From Clostridia bacterium (GTDB lineage: Bacteria > Bacillota > Clostridia > Oscillospirales > CAG-272): a stretch of 53,024 nucleotides of DNA. Positions 32,081 to 39,751 of the stretch are shown in pieces. Every line of letters begins with the position of its first letter. Within the stretch, counting starts at the first letter, position 1. The notes beneath the pieces were generated by a model. The model searched no databases. It saw only the letters and a list, made by a program, of their open reading frames with translations, and was not told where the DNA came from. The position numbers and the translations under genes were made by a program. Where the stretch lies: positions 1-53,024 of the forward strand of contig JAFQFS010000015.1 in assembly GCA_017398585.1 (NCBI GenBank), given 5' to 3'.

Positions 32081-33574
32081 ATGAAGAAAACCCTTGCAAT
32101 GTTTCTCGCGCTTCTCATGCTTCTGCCGACGTTCACGGCATGTGCGGAAAGCGGCACGAACGAAGAAAACACCGCTTCCGGTGCATCCGACGTCGCTCCG
32201 GAAGCGGTTGAGGAAGTCGTTCCCGAGGAAACCGAAATCACCCGTGCGAACACCCCCGACACGCTCCCGACCGATCTGGACTTTGCCGGCACCGAAATCA
32301 ACTGTATCCACCTCGACGGTCAGAAGAACCGCCGCGAACTGTACGTGGAAGAAGACACCGGTGATGCACTGGACTCCGCGATCTACGCCCGCAACCTCGC
32401 GGTTGAAGAACGTCTGAACATCAAGATCGTTCCGATTCCGGGCGACGCGGCTTCCGCAGCGCAGACCGCCGTCACGGCAGGCATCGACGACTATCAGACC
32501 GTCTGGGGTCAGCAGTATCAGCTGATGAAGCAGGCAACGCAGGGTCTGTACTTCAACTTCTATGAAATGAAGTACATCGACACCGAACAGCCGTGGTGGG
32601 CAAAGAACTTCATCGAAGCGGCGACCATCGCAAACGAACGTCTCTACTACCTCACCGGCGACGCGACCATGACCATGCTGATGAACATGGGCGTCATTTA
32701 CGTCAACAATTCCATTTTTGAAAACATGTACGGTCCCGTGGACGATCTGTATCAGACCGTTCTGGAAGGCGGCTGGAACTACGACGTGATGCAGGGCTAC
32801 ATCGAAGGCACCTACATCGACGCCAACGGTGACACCGTCCGCGACGTGGACGATATTTACGGCTTCGCGGCACACACGATCAGTATGATGGACTACCTCG
32901 TCGGCGGCGCGGACTTCCGTTTCTGTGACTATGACGACGAAGGCTACCCCTACCTCATCATCAACAGCGAACGTGCAGTCTCCTTCGCGGAAGAACTGCA
33001 GAAGCTGATGTACGAAAACACCGGTACCTACATTCTCGAAGGTTCCGTTGCGGGTGAACAGACCGGTATCGCGAAGTTCTCCGAAGACACGCTGATGTTC
33101 CTCCCGTTCCGCGCGGAAACCTCCGAACAGCTCCGTGATATGGAAAGCGACTACGCGATCCTTCCCTGCCCGAAGTTCGGCGAAGACCAGGAAAACTACA
33201 GCACCGCGGTTCACGACTCCGCGACCGTTCTCTGCATCCCGATCACCAACGTGGAACGTCTTGACGCGACCTGCGCGTTCATGGAAGCGTTCGCTGCGGA
33301 ATCCTACCGCACCGTTACCGACGTTTACTTCGGCACGCTTCTGAAGGAAAAGTTCGCACGTGACGAAAACGTAGCAACCATTTTCGACATCATCCTTGAA
33401 GGCGTATACTTCGACTTCGCATGCCTGCACTCCTACGCGCTCAACTCCATCGGTCAGATCTTCCGTTCCACCACGTCCGACCGCGGCTCCACCTTCGCTT
33501 CCTTCTATCAGAAGAACGCAAAGGTATACGACAAGACGATGCAGAAGCTCGTTAAGGCGTACAAGGGCGAATAA
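32081..33574 (+). CDS. Sugar-binding lipoprotein (second paralogue)
   Basis: A 497-residue extracellular lipoprotein. The signal peptide ends TFTAC, with lipid Cys about 21, followed by a Glu/Ser-rich linker. The mature part carries the shared pattern 'ELYVEEDTGDALDSAIYARNLAVEERLNI' in pieces near residues 88-118, like its two paralogues. It is expected to bind a carbohydrate for an ABC importer; no importer genes are here. GGAGG sits 6-10 nt before the ATG, and a strong promoter precedes it. It is followed by the third paralogue across a family A repeat. Confidence 0.85.
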   Translation: MKKTLAMFLALLMLLPTFTACAESGTNEENTASGASDVAPEAVEEVVPEETEITRANTPDTLPTDLDFAGTEINCIHLDGQKNRRELYVEEDTGDALDSAIYARNLAVEERLNIKIVPIPGDAASAAQTAVTAGIDDYQTVWGQQYQLMKQATQGLYFNFYEMKYIDTEQPWWAKNFIEAATIANERLYYLTGDATMTMLMNMGVIYVNNSIFENMYGPVDDLYQTVLEGGWNYDVMQGYIEGTYIDANGDTVRDVDDIYGFAAHTISMMDYLVGGADFRFCDYDDEGYPYLIINSERAVSFAEELQKLMYENTGTYILEGSVAGEQTGIAKFSEDTLMFLPFRAETSEQLRDMESDYAILPCPKFGEDQENYSTAVHDSATVLCIPITNVERLDATCAFMEAFAAESYRTVTDVYFGTLLKEKFARDENVATIFDIILEGVYFDFACLHSYALNSIGQIFRSTTSDRGSTFASFYQKNAKVYDKTMQKLVKAYKGE

Positions 33575-33594
33575 TTTATCATTTAAAGTATTTA

Positions 33595-33655
33595 TTGGGG
33601 GAAACTTTTTGAAAAAAGTTTCCCCCAAACCCCTTTCAAAAACTTTTAAACAGAA
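33595..33655 (+). repeat. Family A hairpin repeat, copy 14
   Basis: Stem 33595-33628 (TTGGGGGAAACTTTTT with AAAAAGTTTCCCCCAA), tail CCCCTTTCAAAAACTTTT, 20 nt after the stop of the second lipoprotein gene. Confidence 0.9.
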
Positions 33656-33695
33656 AAATAATTTTGGAATATTCAAAAATGGAAGGAGAATCCCC

Positions 33696-35183
33696 ATGAA
33701 GAAAATTACAGCGCTGATGCTGGTGCTTCTCATGCTGGCCCCCTCAATGGCGGCATGTTCGGAATCGAATCCGGAAACTCCGGACGCTTCCGCAGGAAAT
33801 GCGGCTGCGGAAAATCCGTCGGCAGGCGAAGAAGAAGTGATCGCGGAACCGGAAGAAACGGAGATCACGGACGAACTGCCGGAGATCAAGTTTAACGGTT
33901 CGGACTACGTGATCCTGACCAGAAACTGCTGTCCGTCGCATACCAACGGTATTTACATTGAAGAACTGACCGGCGACGTAGTCAACGACGCGGTATATGA
34001 CCGGAACATTGCTCTTGAAGAACGCTTTGACATCCACATCGCTCAGCCGCAGCTCGGCAACGACGGCGACCCGACCATGCTCACCGCTTCCGTCACGGCA
34101 GGCGACAACGCATACGACTCCGTCATTTACCACTACCGCCATCTCGGTTCAACCGCGGCAGGCGGTTATCTGCTCGACACCACACAGGCAACGTACATTG
34201 ACTACGAAAAGCCGTGGTGGTATCAGGGCGTAAACGACGCCTATTCCGTCGGCGGTCACTACTATGTTATCACCGGTATGTATGACCTCGACAACTACTA
34301 CGACACCGTATGTACTTACTTCAACACCAACATGATGAACGAGCTGTATCCGGACGAAGACATTTACTCGATCGTCAAGGAAGGCCGCTGGACGGCAGAT
34401 ATGCTGGAAACCCTCGCGGAAGGTGCGACCATGGACGTGGACGGCAACGGCGTGATGGATCCTGCGTCTGACCGCTTCGGTTATGGTCAGGACAACGGTT
34501 TCTCGTTCGTTTACCAGTTCGCATGGGAACAGCCGATCACGCAGCGTGACGCGGAAGGCATTCCGACCCACTGCATCAACACCGAAAAGCAGGTACAGAT
34601 TGTCGAAAAGCTGTATCACACCCTCTTTGAAGCATCTCCCGTCATCAAAAACGAAGACGGTTCCGCACGTCTGACCGCGTTCAAGGAAGGCCGCTGTCTG
34701 TTCATGGTAGACAGACTCTTCGCTTCCGTCCAGCTCCGCGACATGGAACAGGACTTCGGTATTATCCCGATGACCAAGTTCGACGAAAGCCAGACGAATT
34801 ACTATTCGCACGCAACGGCACACACCTCCGCTGCCGGTATCCCGAAGGGCAAGACGCAGGAAGAAATGGAAAAATCCGCGATCATCCTCGAAGCAATGGC
34901 AGCCGGCGGCTTCAAGACCGTCCGTCCCGCCGTCTATGACGTCGCTCTCAAGAGCAAGTACGCCCGTGACGACACAACCTACGAAATGATCGACCTCGTT
35001 ATCCAGGGCAAAAATGCCGACTTCGCCGATGTCTTTGACAACTGGGGCCTCTCCTACACCCTCGACATCCTCGTCGCACGCTCCCAGAAAAAAGACTGGG
35101 CTTCCCACTTCAAAGCCAACGAAAAACCCCAGGCAAAGCTCATCGAAAAAACCGTCAAGCAGTTTATGGATCTTCAGGGTTAA
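33696..35183 (+). CDS. Sugar-binding lipoprotein (third paralogue)
   Basis: A 495-residue extracellular lipoprotein, tandem with the previous gene. The signal peptide ends SMAAC and a low-complexity Ala/Glu linker follows. Near residues 88-112 it has 'IYIEELTGDVVNDAVYDRNIALEERF', quoted here as a pattern shared with the other two. It differs enough that recent duplication is unlikely. The ribosome site is GGAAGGAG, 7 nt from the ATG. There is no separate clear promoter, so it may be cotranscribed with the upstream paralogue. Its stop codon touches the left end of a MITE-like element. Confidence 0.85.
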   Translation: MKKITALMLVLLMLAPSMAACSESNPETPDASAGNAAAENPSAGEEEVIAEPEETEITDELPEIKFNGSDYVILTRNCCPSHTNGIYIEELTGDVVNDAVYDRNIALEERFDIHIAQPQLGNDGDPTMLTASVTAGDNAYDSVIYHYRHLGSTAAGGYLLDTTQATYIDYEKPWWYQGVNDAYSVGGHYYVITGMYDLDNYYDTVCTYFNTNMMNELYPDEDIYSIVKEGRWTADMLETLAEGATMDVDGNGVMDPASDRFGYGQDNGFSFVYQFAWEQPITQRDAEGIPTHCINTEKQVQIVEKLYHTLFEASPVIKNEDGSARLTAFKEGRCLFMVDRLFASVQLRDMEQDFGIIPMTKFDESQTNYYSHATAHTSAAGIPKGKTQEEMEKSAIILEAMAAGGFKTVRPAVYDVALKSKYARDDTTYEMIDLVIQGKNADFADVFDNWGLSYTLDILVARSQKKDWASHFKANEKPQAKLIEKTVKQFMDLQG

Positions 35184-35454
35184 GTTAACCCACAGTGCCA
35201 GTTAAATGGCTCCCTCCGGGAGGGAGCTGTCACGAAGTGACTGAGGGAGAATGCGTCACTGAAAATTTCGACTTTCTGCCGAAGGCATGCGGCAATAATT
35301 TTACTTCAACTACAAAATATAACGACTCAAAGCCTTCGTGACGCAGTCTCCTTCCGACGGCTTCGCCGCCACCTTCCTCCCGGAGGAAGGCAACTTGGAC
35401 AACCAAATTTCAACTTCAGCTGACAGTATTCAACTGGCACTACAGGTTAAGTTA
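35180..35454. repeat. Family C MITE-like element with inverted ends and 8-bp flanking repeat
   Basis: TTAAGTTA stands at both edges (35180-35187 and 35447-35454). Just inside are TTAACC/GGTTAA (35185-35190, 35445-35450) and AGTGCCAGTTAAAT / ATTCAACTGGCACT (35194-35207, 35428-35441; one mismatch). Next come homologous hairpin pairs in inverted order (CTCCCTCCGGGAGGGAG at left, CCTTCCTCCCGGAGGAAGG at right) and GCGTCAC / GTGACGC (35253-35259, 35338-35344). No coding capacity. Confidence 0.75.
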
Positions 35455-35474
35455 TTCTGCAAAATATCGTTTTC

Positions 35475-35509
35475 TGAGGGGAACCTTTTCAGAGAAAAGG
35501 TTCCCCTCA
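35475..35509. repeat. Family A hairpin, copy 15 (stem only)
   Basis: TGAGGGGAACCTTTTC (35475-35490) pairs with GAAAAGGTTCCCCTCA (35494-35509). The usual CCCCTTTCAAAAAC tail is missing on both sides. Confidence 0.8.
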
Positions 35510-35555
35510 AGAACGCCGCCACCGTACATCTTCCCCCTACTGTCAGAAAAAATCC

Positions 35556-35584
35556 TTGACAAATCAAAAATGATCTGCTATAAT
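35556..35584 (+). promoter_or_regulatory. Consensus promoter of thrS
   Basis: TTGACA (35556-35561), 17 bp, TATAAT (35579-35584). The transcript would begin at about 35591 with the T-box leader. Confidence 0.92.
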
Positions 35585-35590
35585 AATTCC

Positions 35591-35792
35591 CATGGGATAT
35601 GTCCCCGCACAAACTCCGTGTCCAGAGAGAAACGGCTGCTGAAAAGTTTCCACGGAGAGGCGGAGGGTACCACCCTGCCGAAGAAAACGGCTTAACAACC
35701 TTATAAAATTGAGTGAAAGCTCGGGTGGAACCGTGCGGAATTTTCCGCACCCCGAACAGTTTGTTCCGACCGCGGCTTTTTTCTTTTTTTTC
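35591..35792 (+). promoter_or_regulatory. T-box riboswitch (threonine) in thrS leader
   Basis: Leader RNA that senses uncharged tRNA-Thr and lets transcription continue into thrS. The T-box core GGGTGGAACCGTG is at 35723-35735. Its TGGA bulge would pair with a tRNA 3' end UCCA. The AGAGAG box follows the 5' end, and the stem I specifier position reads ACC (35669-35671) followed by A, a threonine codon. The terminator stem (CCGC..GAAC / GTTC..GCGG, 35745-35775) is followed by a long T run to about 35790. Confidence 0.93.
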
Positions 35793-35844
35793 CATGCCGC
35801 AGACGGAAACCCTTTTTCCTATCTCATACCGGAGGTATGCACTC

Positions 35845-37773
35845 ATGTTCAATGTAAAATTTGCTGACAAAGTACTGGAGTTTGACGCGCCCGTTACCGT
35901 GTACGACGCTGCGAAAGCTGCCGAACTCATCTCCCGTGAAGTCATCGCCTGCAAGGTAAACGGCAAGGTCGTCGACCTCACCACTCCCGTCTCCGCTGAC
36001 GCTGACGTAGAACTTCTCACTTTCGCTGACGAGGACGGCGCTCATGTGTTCCGCCACACCGCGTCCCATGTCCTTGCCGCTGCCGTCAAGAGACTCTTCC
36101 CCGAAGCAAAGCTCACCATCGGCCCCGCGATTGCCGACGGTTTCTACTATGACTTCGACTCCGAAGTCCCCTTCACCACCGAAACGCTCGCGAAAATCGA
36201 AGCCGAAATGAAGAAGGTCGTCAAGGAAAACGCGAAGCTCGAACGCTATACCATGCCCCGTGCGGAAGCGCTCGAATTCATGAAGGACGAACCCTACAAG
36301 GTTGAACTCATCAATGATCTCCCTGAAGACGCCGAAATCTCCTTCTATAAGATGGGCGACTTCACCGACCTCTGCGCAGGTCCTCACCTCTTCGCCGCAG
36401 GCGCGATCAAGGCGTTCAAGCTCACCAGCTGTACCGGCGCTTACTGGAGAGGCGACGCTAAGAACAAGATGCTCCAGAGAATCTACGGTACCGCGTTCCC
36501 CACAAAGGACGAACTCAAGGCGTACCTCGAACAGGTCGAAGAAGCACGCAAGCGCGACCACAACAAGATCGGCCGTGAACTCGAAATCTTCACCACCGTC
36601 GACTCCGTCGGTCAGGGTCTCCCGATCATCCTTCCGAAGGGTGCACGCATCATCCAGACCCTCCAGAGATGGATCGAAGACGAAGAACAGAAGCGCGGTT
36701 ACCTCCTCACCAAGACCCCGTTCATGGCAAAACGTGAACTCTACAAGATTTCCGGTCACTGGGATCACTACCTCGACGGCATGTTCGTCCTCGGCGATCC
36801 TCACGACGAAACCAAGGAATGCTTCGCGCTCCGTCCGATGACCTGCCCGTTCCAGTATCAGGCTTATCTCACCAGAAAGCGTTCCTATCGTGAACTCCCC
36901 CTCCGCTACGGTGAAACTTCCACCCTCTTCCGCAACGAAGACTCCGGCGAAATGCACGGTCTCATCCGCGTCCGTCAGTTCACCATCTCCGAAGGTCACC
37001 TCGTTCTCCGTCCCGACCAGCTCGAAGAAGAATTCAAGGGCTGTCTCGAACTCGCGAAGTACTGCCTCGATACCCTCGGACTCCTCGAAGACTGTACCTT
37101 CCGTTTCTCCCAGTGGGATCCCAACAATACCGCAAAGTACGAAGGTACCCCTGAGCAGTGGGACGAAGCACAGGCTGTCATGAAGAACATCCTCGACAAC
37201 CTCGGCATCGACTACAAGATCGGTATCGACGAAGCCGCATTCTACGGTCCGAAGCTCGACATCCAGTGCAAGAACGTATTCGGTAAGGAAGACACCATCG
37301 TTACCATCCAGATCGACATGCTCCTCGCTGAAAAATTCGGTATGTACTACACCGACTCCAATGACCAGCAGAAGCTCCCCTATATCATCCACCGTACCTC
37401 CATGGGCTGCTACGAACGTACCCTCGCTCTCCTCATCGAAAAGTACGCAGGCGCGTTCCCGATGTGGCTCTGCCCGCTGCAGGTTGAAGTCATCCCGATC
37501 GGCGCTGACTTCAACGACTACGCATGGGAAGTTACGAAGAAGCTTGAAGCTGCCGGCATCAAGGTTCACTGCGACGATTCCAACGACACCATGCGCTACA
37601 AGATCCGCCAGGCTCAGCTCCAGAAGACTCCCTACATGCTCGTTGTCGGCGAACGTGACATGCAGAACGGTACCGTTTCCGTACGTACCCGTGCCGGCGA
37701 AGACAAGGGCGCTATGCCGACCGACGAATTCATCGCTCAGGCACTCATGGAAATCGCCACCAAGAAGAGATAA
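35845..37773 (+). CDS. thrS: Threonyl-tRNA synthetase
   Basis: Charges tRNA-Thr. At 642 residues it is full length: N-terminal TGS domain (1-62), editing domain with HTASHVLAAAV and LCAGPH, class II catalytic core with SGHWDHY, motif 2 FRNEDSGE, RPMTCPF, and motif 3 HRTSMGCYERTLALLIE, then an anticodon-binding domain with VEVIPIG and LVVGERDMQNGTVSVRTR. The start MFNVKFADK follows GGAGG. Regulated by the threonine T-box upstream; a strong terminator follows at 37812. Codon use suggests high expression. Confidence 0.97.
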   Translation: MFNVKFADKVLEFDAPVTVYDAAKAAELISREVIACKVNGKVVDLTTPVSADADVELLTFADEDGAHVFRHTASHVLAAAVKRLFPEAKLTIGPAIADGFYYDFDSEVPFTTETLAKIEAEMKKVVKENAKLERYTMPRAEALEFMKDEPYKVELINDLPEDAEISFYKMGDFTDLCAGPHLFAAGAIKAFKLTSCTGAYWRGDAKNKMLQRIYGTAFPTKDELKAYLEQVEEARKRDHNKIGRELEIFTTVDSVGQGLPIILPKGARIIQTLQRWIEDEEQKRGYLLTKTPFMAKRELYKISGHWDHYLDGMFVLGDPHDETKECFALRPMTCPFQYQAYLTRKRSYRELPLRYGETSTLFRNEDSGEMHGLIRVRQFTISEGHLVLRPDQLEEEFKGCLELAKYCLDTLGLLEDCTFRFSQWDPNNTAKYEGTPEQWDEAQAVMKNILDNLGIDYKIGIDEAAFYGPKLDIQCKNVFGKEDTIVTIQIDMLLAEKFGMYYTDSNDQQKLPYIIHRTSMGCYERTLALLIEKYAGAFPMWLCPLQVEVIPIGADFNDYAWEVTKKLEAAGIKVHCDDSNDTMRYKIRQAQLQKTPYMLVVGERDMQNGTVSVRTRAGEDKGAMPTDEFIAQALMEIATKKR

Positions 37774-37811
37774 ATCTTCCTCGGAATCTCTGTTTTTTAC
37801 CGTAAAAAAGC

Positions 37812-37854
37812 AAAAAAACGACACATGTTTTTCTAACGGCATGTGTCGTTTTTT
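37812..37854 (+). terminator. Terminator of thrS
   Basis: AAAACGACACATG (37815-37827) pairs with CATGTGTCGTTTT (37840-37852), then TT. The gap from here to 38168 is AT-rich and contains nothing recognisable. Confidence 0.93.
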
Positions 37855-38168
37855 GTCTTCACATAAAGTTCTTTAACGAACTATACACTTTCAATATAAA
37901 ATCATCCGGAAAACCAAAATCATGCAAAATGCACAATTATTTATCTACAGAATCGGCGCGATTTAATCATTTCGGATTTTCTAAATAGAATTCATGTGAA
38001 ATTCTCTGTTTTCATCTTTTATTTTTCCGGAAATCGCAGCACACCTCATATTGTACTATATTAACCTTTTTGGTTCATACATGCAATGTACACAAGTTTG
38101 TGTTTCTGGAAATTCCTTACGAAACAGTAATTGCTGTCCTTATACATTTTTATCCTGATCACGGGAAG

Positions 38169-38207
38169 AAAAAATGCCCCGGGAACATCCGTCCCAAGGC
38201 ATTTTTT
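38169..38207 (-). terminator. Terminator of AbrB-type gene
   Basis: On the minus strand, AATGCC and GGGA pair with TCCC and GGCATT, and TTTTTTC follows, about 48 nt past the stop. Confidence 0.85.
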
Positions 38208-38254
38208 ACCTTTTTCCGCAATAGAATACTTCCGTGGACCGCGAACCGACGGGT

Positions 38255-38503
38255 TCAGATCTCGGACTTCTTGAGCTCTTCCATGCAGGATTTGCAGATC
38301 TTTTTGTCTTTATAATTGATTACATTGTCCGCGTCACCGCAGAAAATGCAGGAAGGTTCGTACTTTTTCAGGATAACACGGTCTTTTTCAACGAAAATTT
38401 CAACACCGTCGCCCGCTGCCAGTTCAAGACGCTTTCTGGTTTCGATGGGGAGTACGATACGGCCGAGTTCGTCAACCTTTCTGACGATACCAAGTGATTT
38501 CAT
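38255..38503 (-). CDS. AbrB/SpoVT-family regulator with C-terminal zinc ribbon
   Basis: An 82-residue transition-state-type regulator. The swapped-hairpin AbrB domain is at 1-50 (KSLGIVRKVDELGRIVLPIE, then LELAAGDGVEIFVE). It is followed by a zinc ribbon with CIFCG and CKSC. This two-part form is common in Clostridia. The start is set by GGAGG 11 nt upstream; earlier in-frame codons lie in the leader. A consensus promoter overlaps a perfect inverted repeat (38598-38617), a plausible autoregulatory operator. A terminator follows. Confidence 0.93.
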   Translation of the reverse strand: MKSLGIVRKVDELGRIVLPIETRKRLELAAGDGVEIFVEKDRVILKKYEPSCIFCGDADNVINYKDKKICKSCMEELKKSEI

Positions 38504-38574
38504 AGAAATTTTTTCCTCCGATTCTGGTTGTATTAAAAAATCAATCTGATTTTCATGAGATTTTTGATGTCCAC

Positions 38575-38617
38575 ATTGTACCATACAATTTTCGCCTTGT
38601 CAATAGATATATTGACA
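38575..38617 (-). promoter_or_regulatory. Promoter with overlapping palindromic operator
   Basis: On the minus strand, TTGACA (38598-38603), 17 bp, TACAAT (38575-38580). The -35 is half of a 20-bp perfect palindrome, TGTCAATA / TATTGACA with GATA between (38598-38617). Confidence 0.8.
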
Positions 38618-38825
38618 TCTTTTGCTAAATACCTGCATTTTTAAATATTTGGAAATAATTCATTTCGTTCCTTCTGCACAATTCCGCATCCTTCGCGATA
38701 AAACGCGTTTTTTCTAAGAAATCTGACAAACAGCGTCCGCCGTCTTTTTTCCCTCGAACCGCGTCCAATTTGTTCGATAAGAAACAATCAACATATGATT
38801 ACTTTCAATTTTTTCCGGAAAGGTC

Positions 38826-38877
38826 CCGGACGGCGGCAATTTTTTCGGATCCGTGCGAATAATGTGCCGCCGTCCGG
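38826..38877 (+). promoter_or_regulatory. Large perfect stem-loop before a small gene
   Basis: CCGGACGGCGGCA (38826-38838) and TGCCGCCGTCCGG (38865-38877) form a 13-bp perfect stem with a 26-nt loop, 40 nt before the start of the 95-residue gene. No T run follows. No clear promoter is seen in 38618-38825. Confidence 0.6.
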
Positions 38878-38917
38878 CAATACTATGCTTACCATATACC
38901 ACCGGAGGACTCCCAAC

Positions 38918-39205
38918 ATGCACGGATGCCAGAAACGAATGTATTGTATGAAAAACGTCGGCGGACTTTATTTTGAGGAAGTATACTTTGTCCTGAAGAA
39001 GACCGCTCCGGACGCCCACTCCCCTCTCGGAAGCCGTGATCTTGCCGGAGAAGCCGAACGCATCGTACGGGAAGCCACCGAAAGTCTGCCCTGCCGCCGT
39101 TCCTCCCATACGCCGGTCATCGGACGTGCCGCCGCATTCGCGCTCGGTGCCGCGTCTTCCTCCGCCGTCATCGGGACGGTCGCACTCATTCTCGGAATCC
39201 TCTGA
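38918..39205 (+). CDS. Small protein of unknown function with C-terminal hydrophobic segment
   Basis: A 95-residue protein. The N-terminal part (MHGCQKRMYCMKNVGGLYFEE, in pieces) is followed by a charged middle (RDLAGEAERIVREATE) and a weakly hydrophobic C-terminal 30 residues rich in Ala/Gly (AAAFALGAASSSAVIGTVAL). The start ATG at 38918 follows GGAGG by 10 nt; internal ATGs at codons 8 and 11 are possible. I recognise no family. A family A hairpin ends the gene and a large stem-loop precedes it. Confidence 0.6.
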   Translation: MHGCQKRMYCMKNVGGLYFEEVYFVLKKTAPDAHSPLGSRDLAGEAERIVREATESLPCRRSSHTPVIGRAAAFALGAASSSAVIGTVALILGIL

Positions 39206-39219
39206 AAAATGGAATTCCC

Positions 39220-39250
39220 GGGAGAAACTTTTTTCAAAAAAGTTTCTCCC
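39220..39250. repeat. Family A hairpin, copy 16 (stem only)
   Basis: GGGAGAAACTTTTTT pairs with AAAAAGTTTCTCCC, 14 nt after the stop of the small gene. No tail on either side. Confidence 0.8.
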
Positions 39251-39314
39251 CATCGAACTCACGTAAAAAATACGTTCCGCGGGATTTCTTCATCCCGAAT
39301 TTACATTCATCCGC

Positions 39315-39343
39315 TTGACTATCCCGTCAAGGGGTTGTATAAT
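39315..39343 (+). promoter_or_regulatory. Promoter upstream of the possible ncRNA and RNase J
   Basis: TTGACT (39315-39320), 17 bp, TATAAT (39338-39343), about 400 bp before the RNase J start. Confidence 0.75.
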
Positions 39344-39349
39344 AGATTT

Positions 39350-39558
39350 GGGTTAATTTGTCGCCGGATACGCAGTCAATCGGCGGAAATTCATTTTGCA
39401 GGACAGAACCCGTTCCCTTTGCCGTTACGGCCGATTCCGCCGCCTTCGGAAAACGCCGTGACACCCGTCCGAATCCAAAGGGGATGGTCTGCCATACAGA
39501 GCCGCTCCCATGCCGCACCGATGATTTTTTGGTTTTACGGTGTGTCATGGTGCTTTTT
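39350..39558 (+). ncRNA. Candidate structured small RNA between a promoter and a terminator
   Basis: About 205 nt with no credible reading frame. It is bounded by a good promoter and a terminator-like hairpin: GCACCGATGA (39515-39524) with TCATGGTGC (39545-39553), then TTTTT. Inside, CGGCGGAA pairs with TTCCGCCG, GCCG/CGGC forms a tight hairpin, and ATGG/CCAT another. It could be a free RNA or an attenuated leader of the RNase J gene. I do not recognise the class (6S and raiA RNA were considered, not established). Confidence 0.4.
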
Positions 39559-39751
39559 CCGTACATTTTTCTGCCCGGGATATCATTTTTACGCAGCGTA
39601 TGAGGGTTCTCCTACATAAATGCACGTAATTGGTCGTGATTTTAAGTACAAAATAATTCAAGAACACAGCGTTGTTTACCTGTCCCGTTTCCCTTACTCT
39701 CTCTATTTTTACTATTATAAAATTTTATATGTACGAACGAAAGGAAATCTT

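Noticed and set aside
35824..37842. Minus-strand open frame of 672 codons opposite thrS
   Set aside because: Shadow frame of thrS; no ribosome site, and it would run through the T-box gene's own start region.
39358..39603. 81-codon frame upstream of RNase J
   Set aside because: No ribosome site, it runs through the terminator-like hairpin, and its composition is non-coding.
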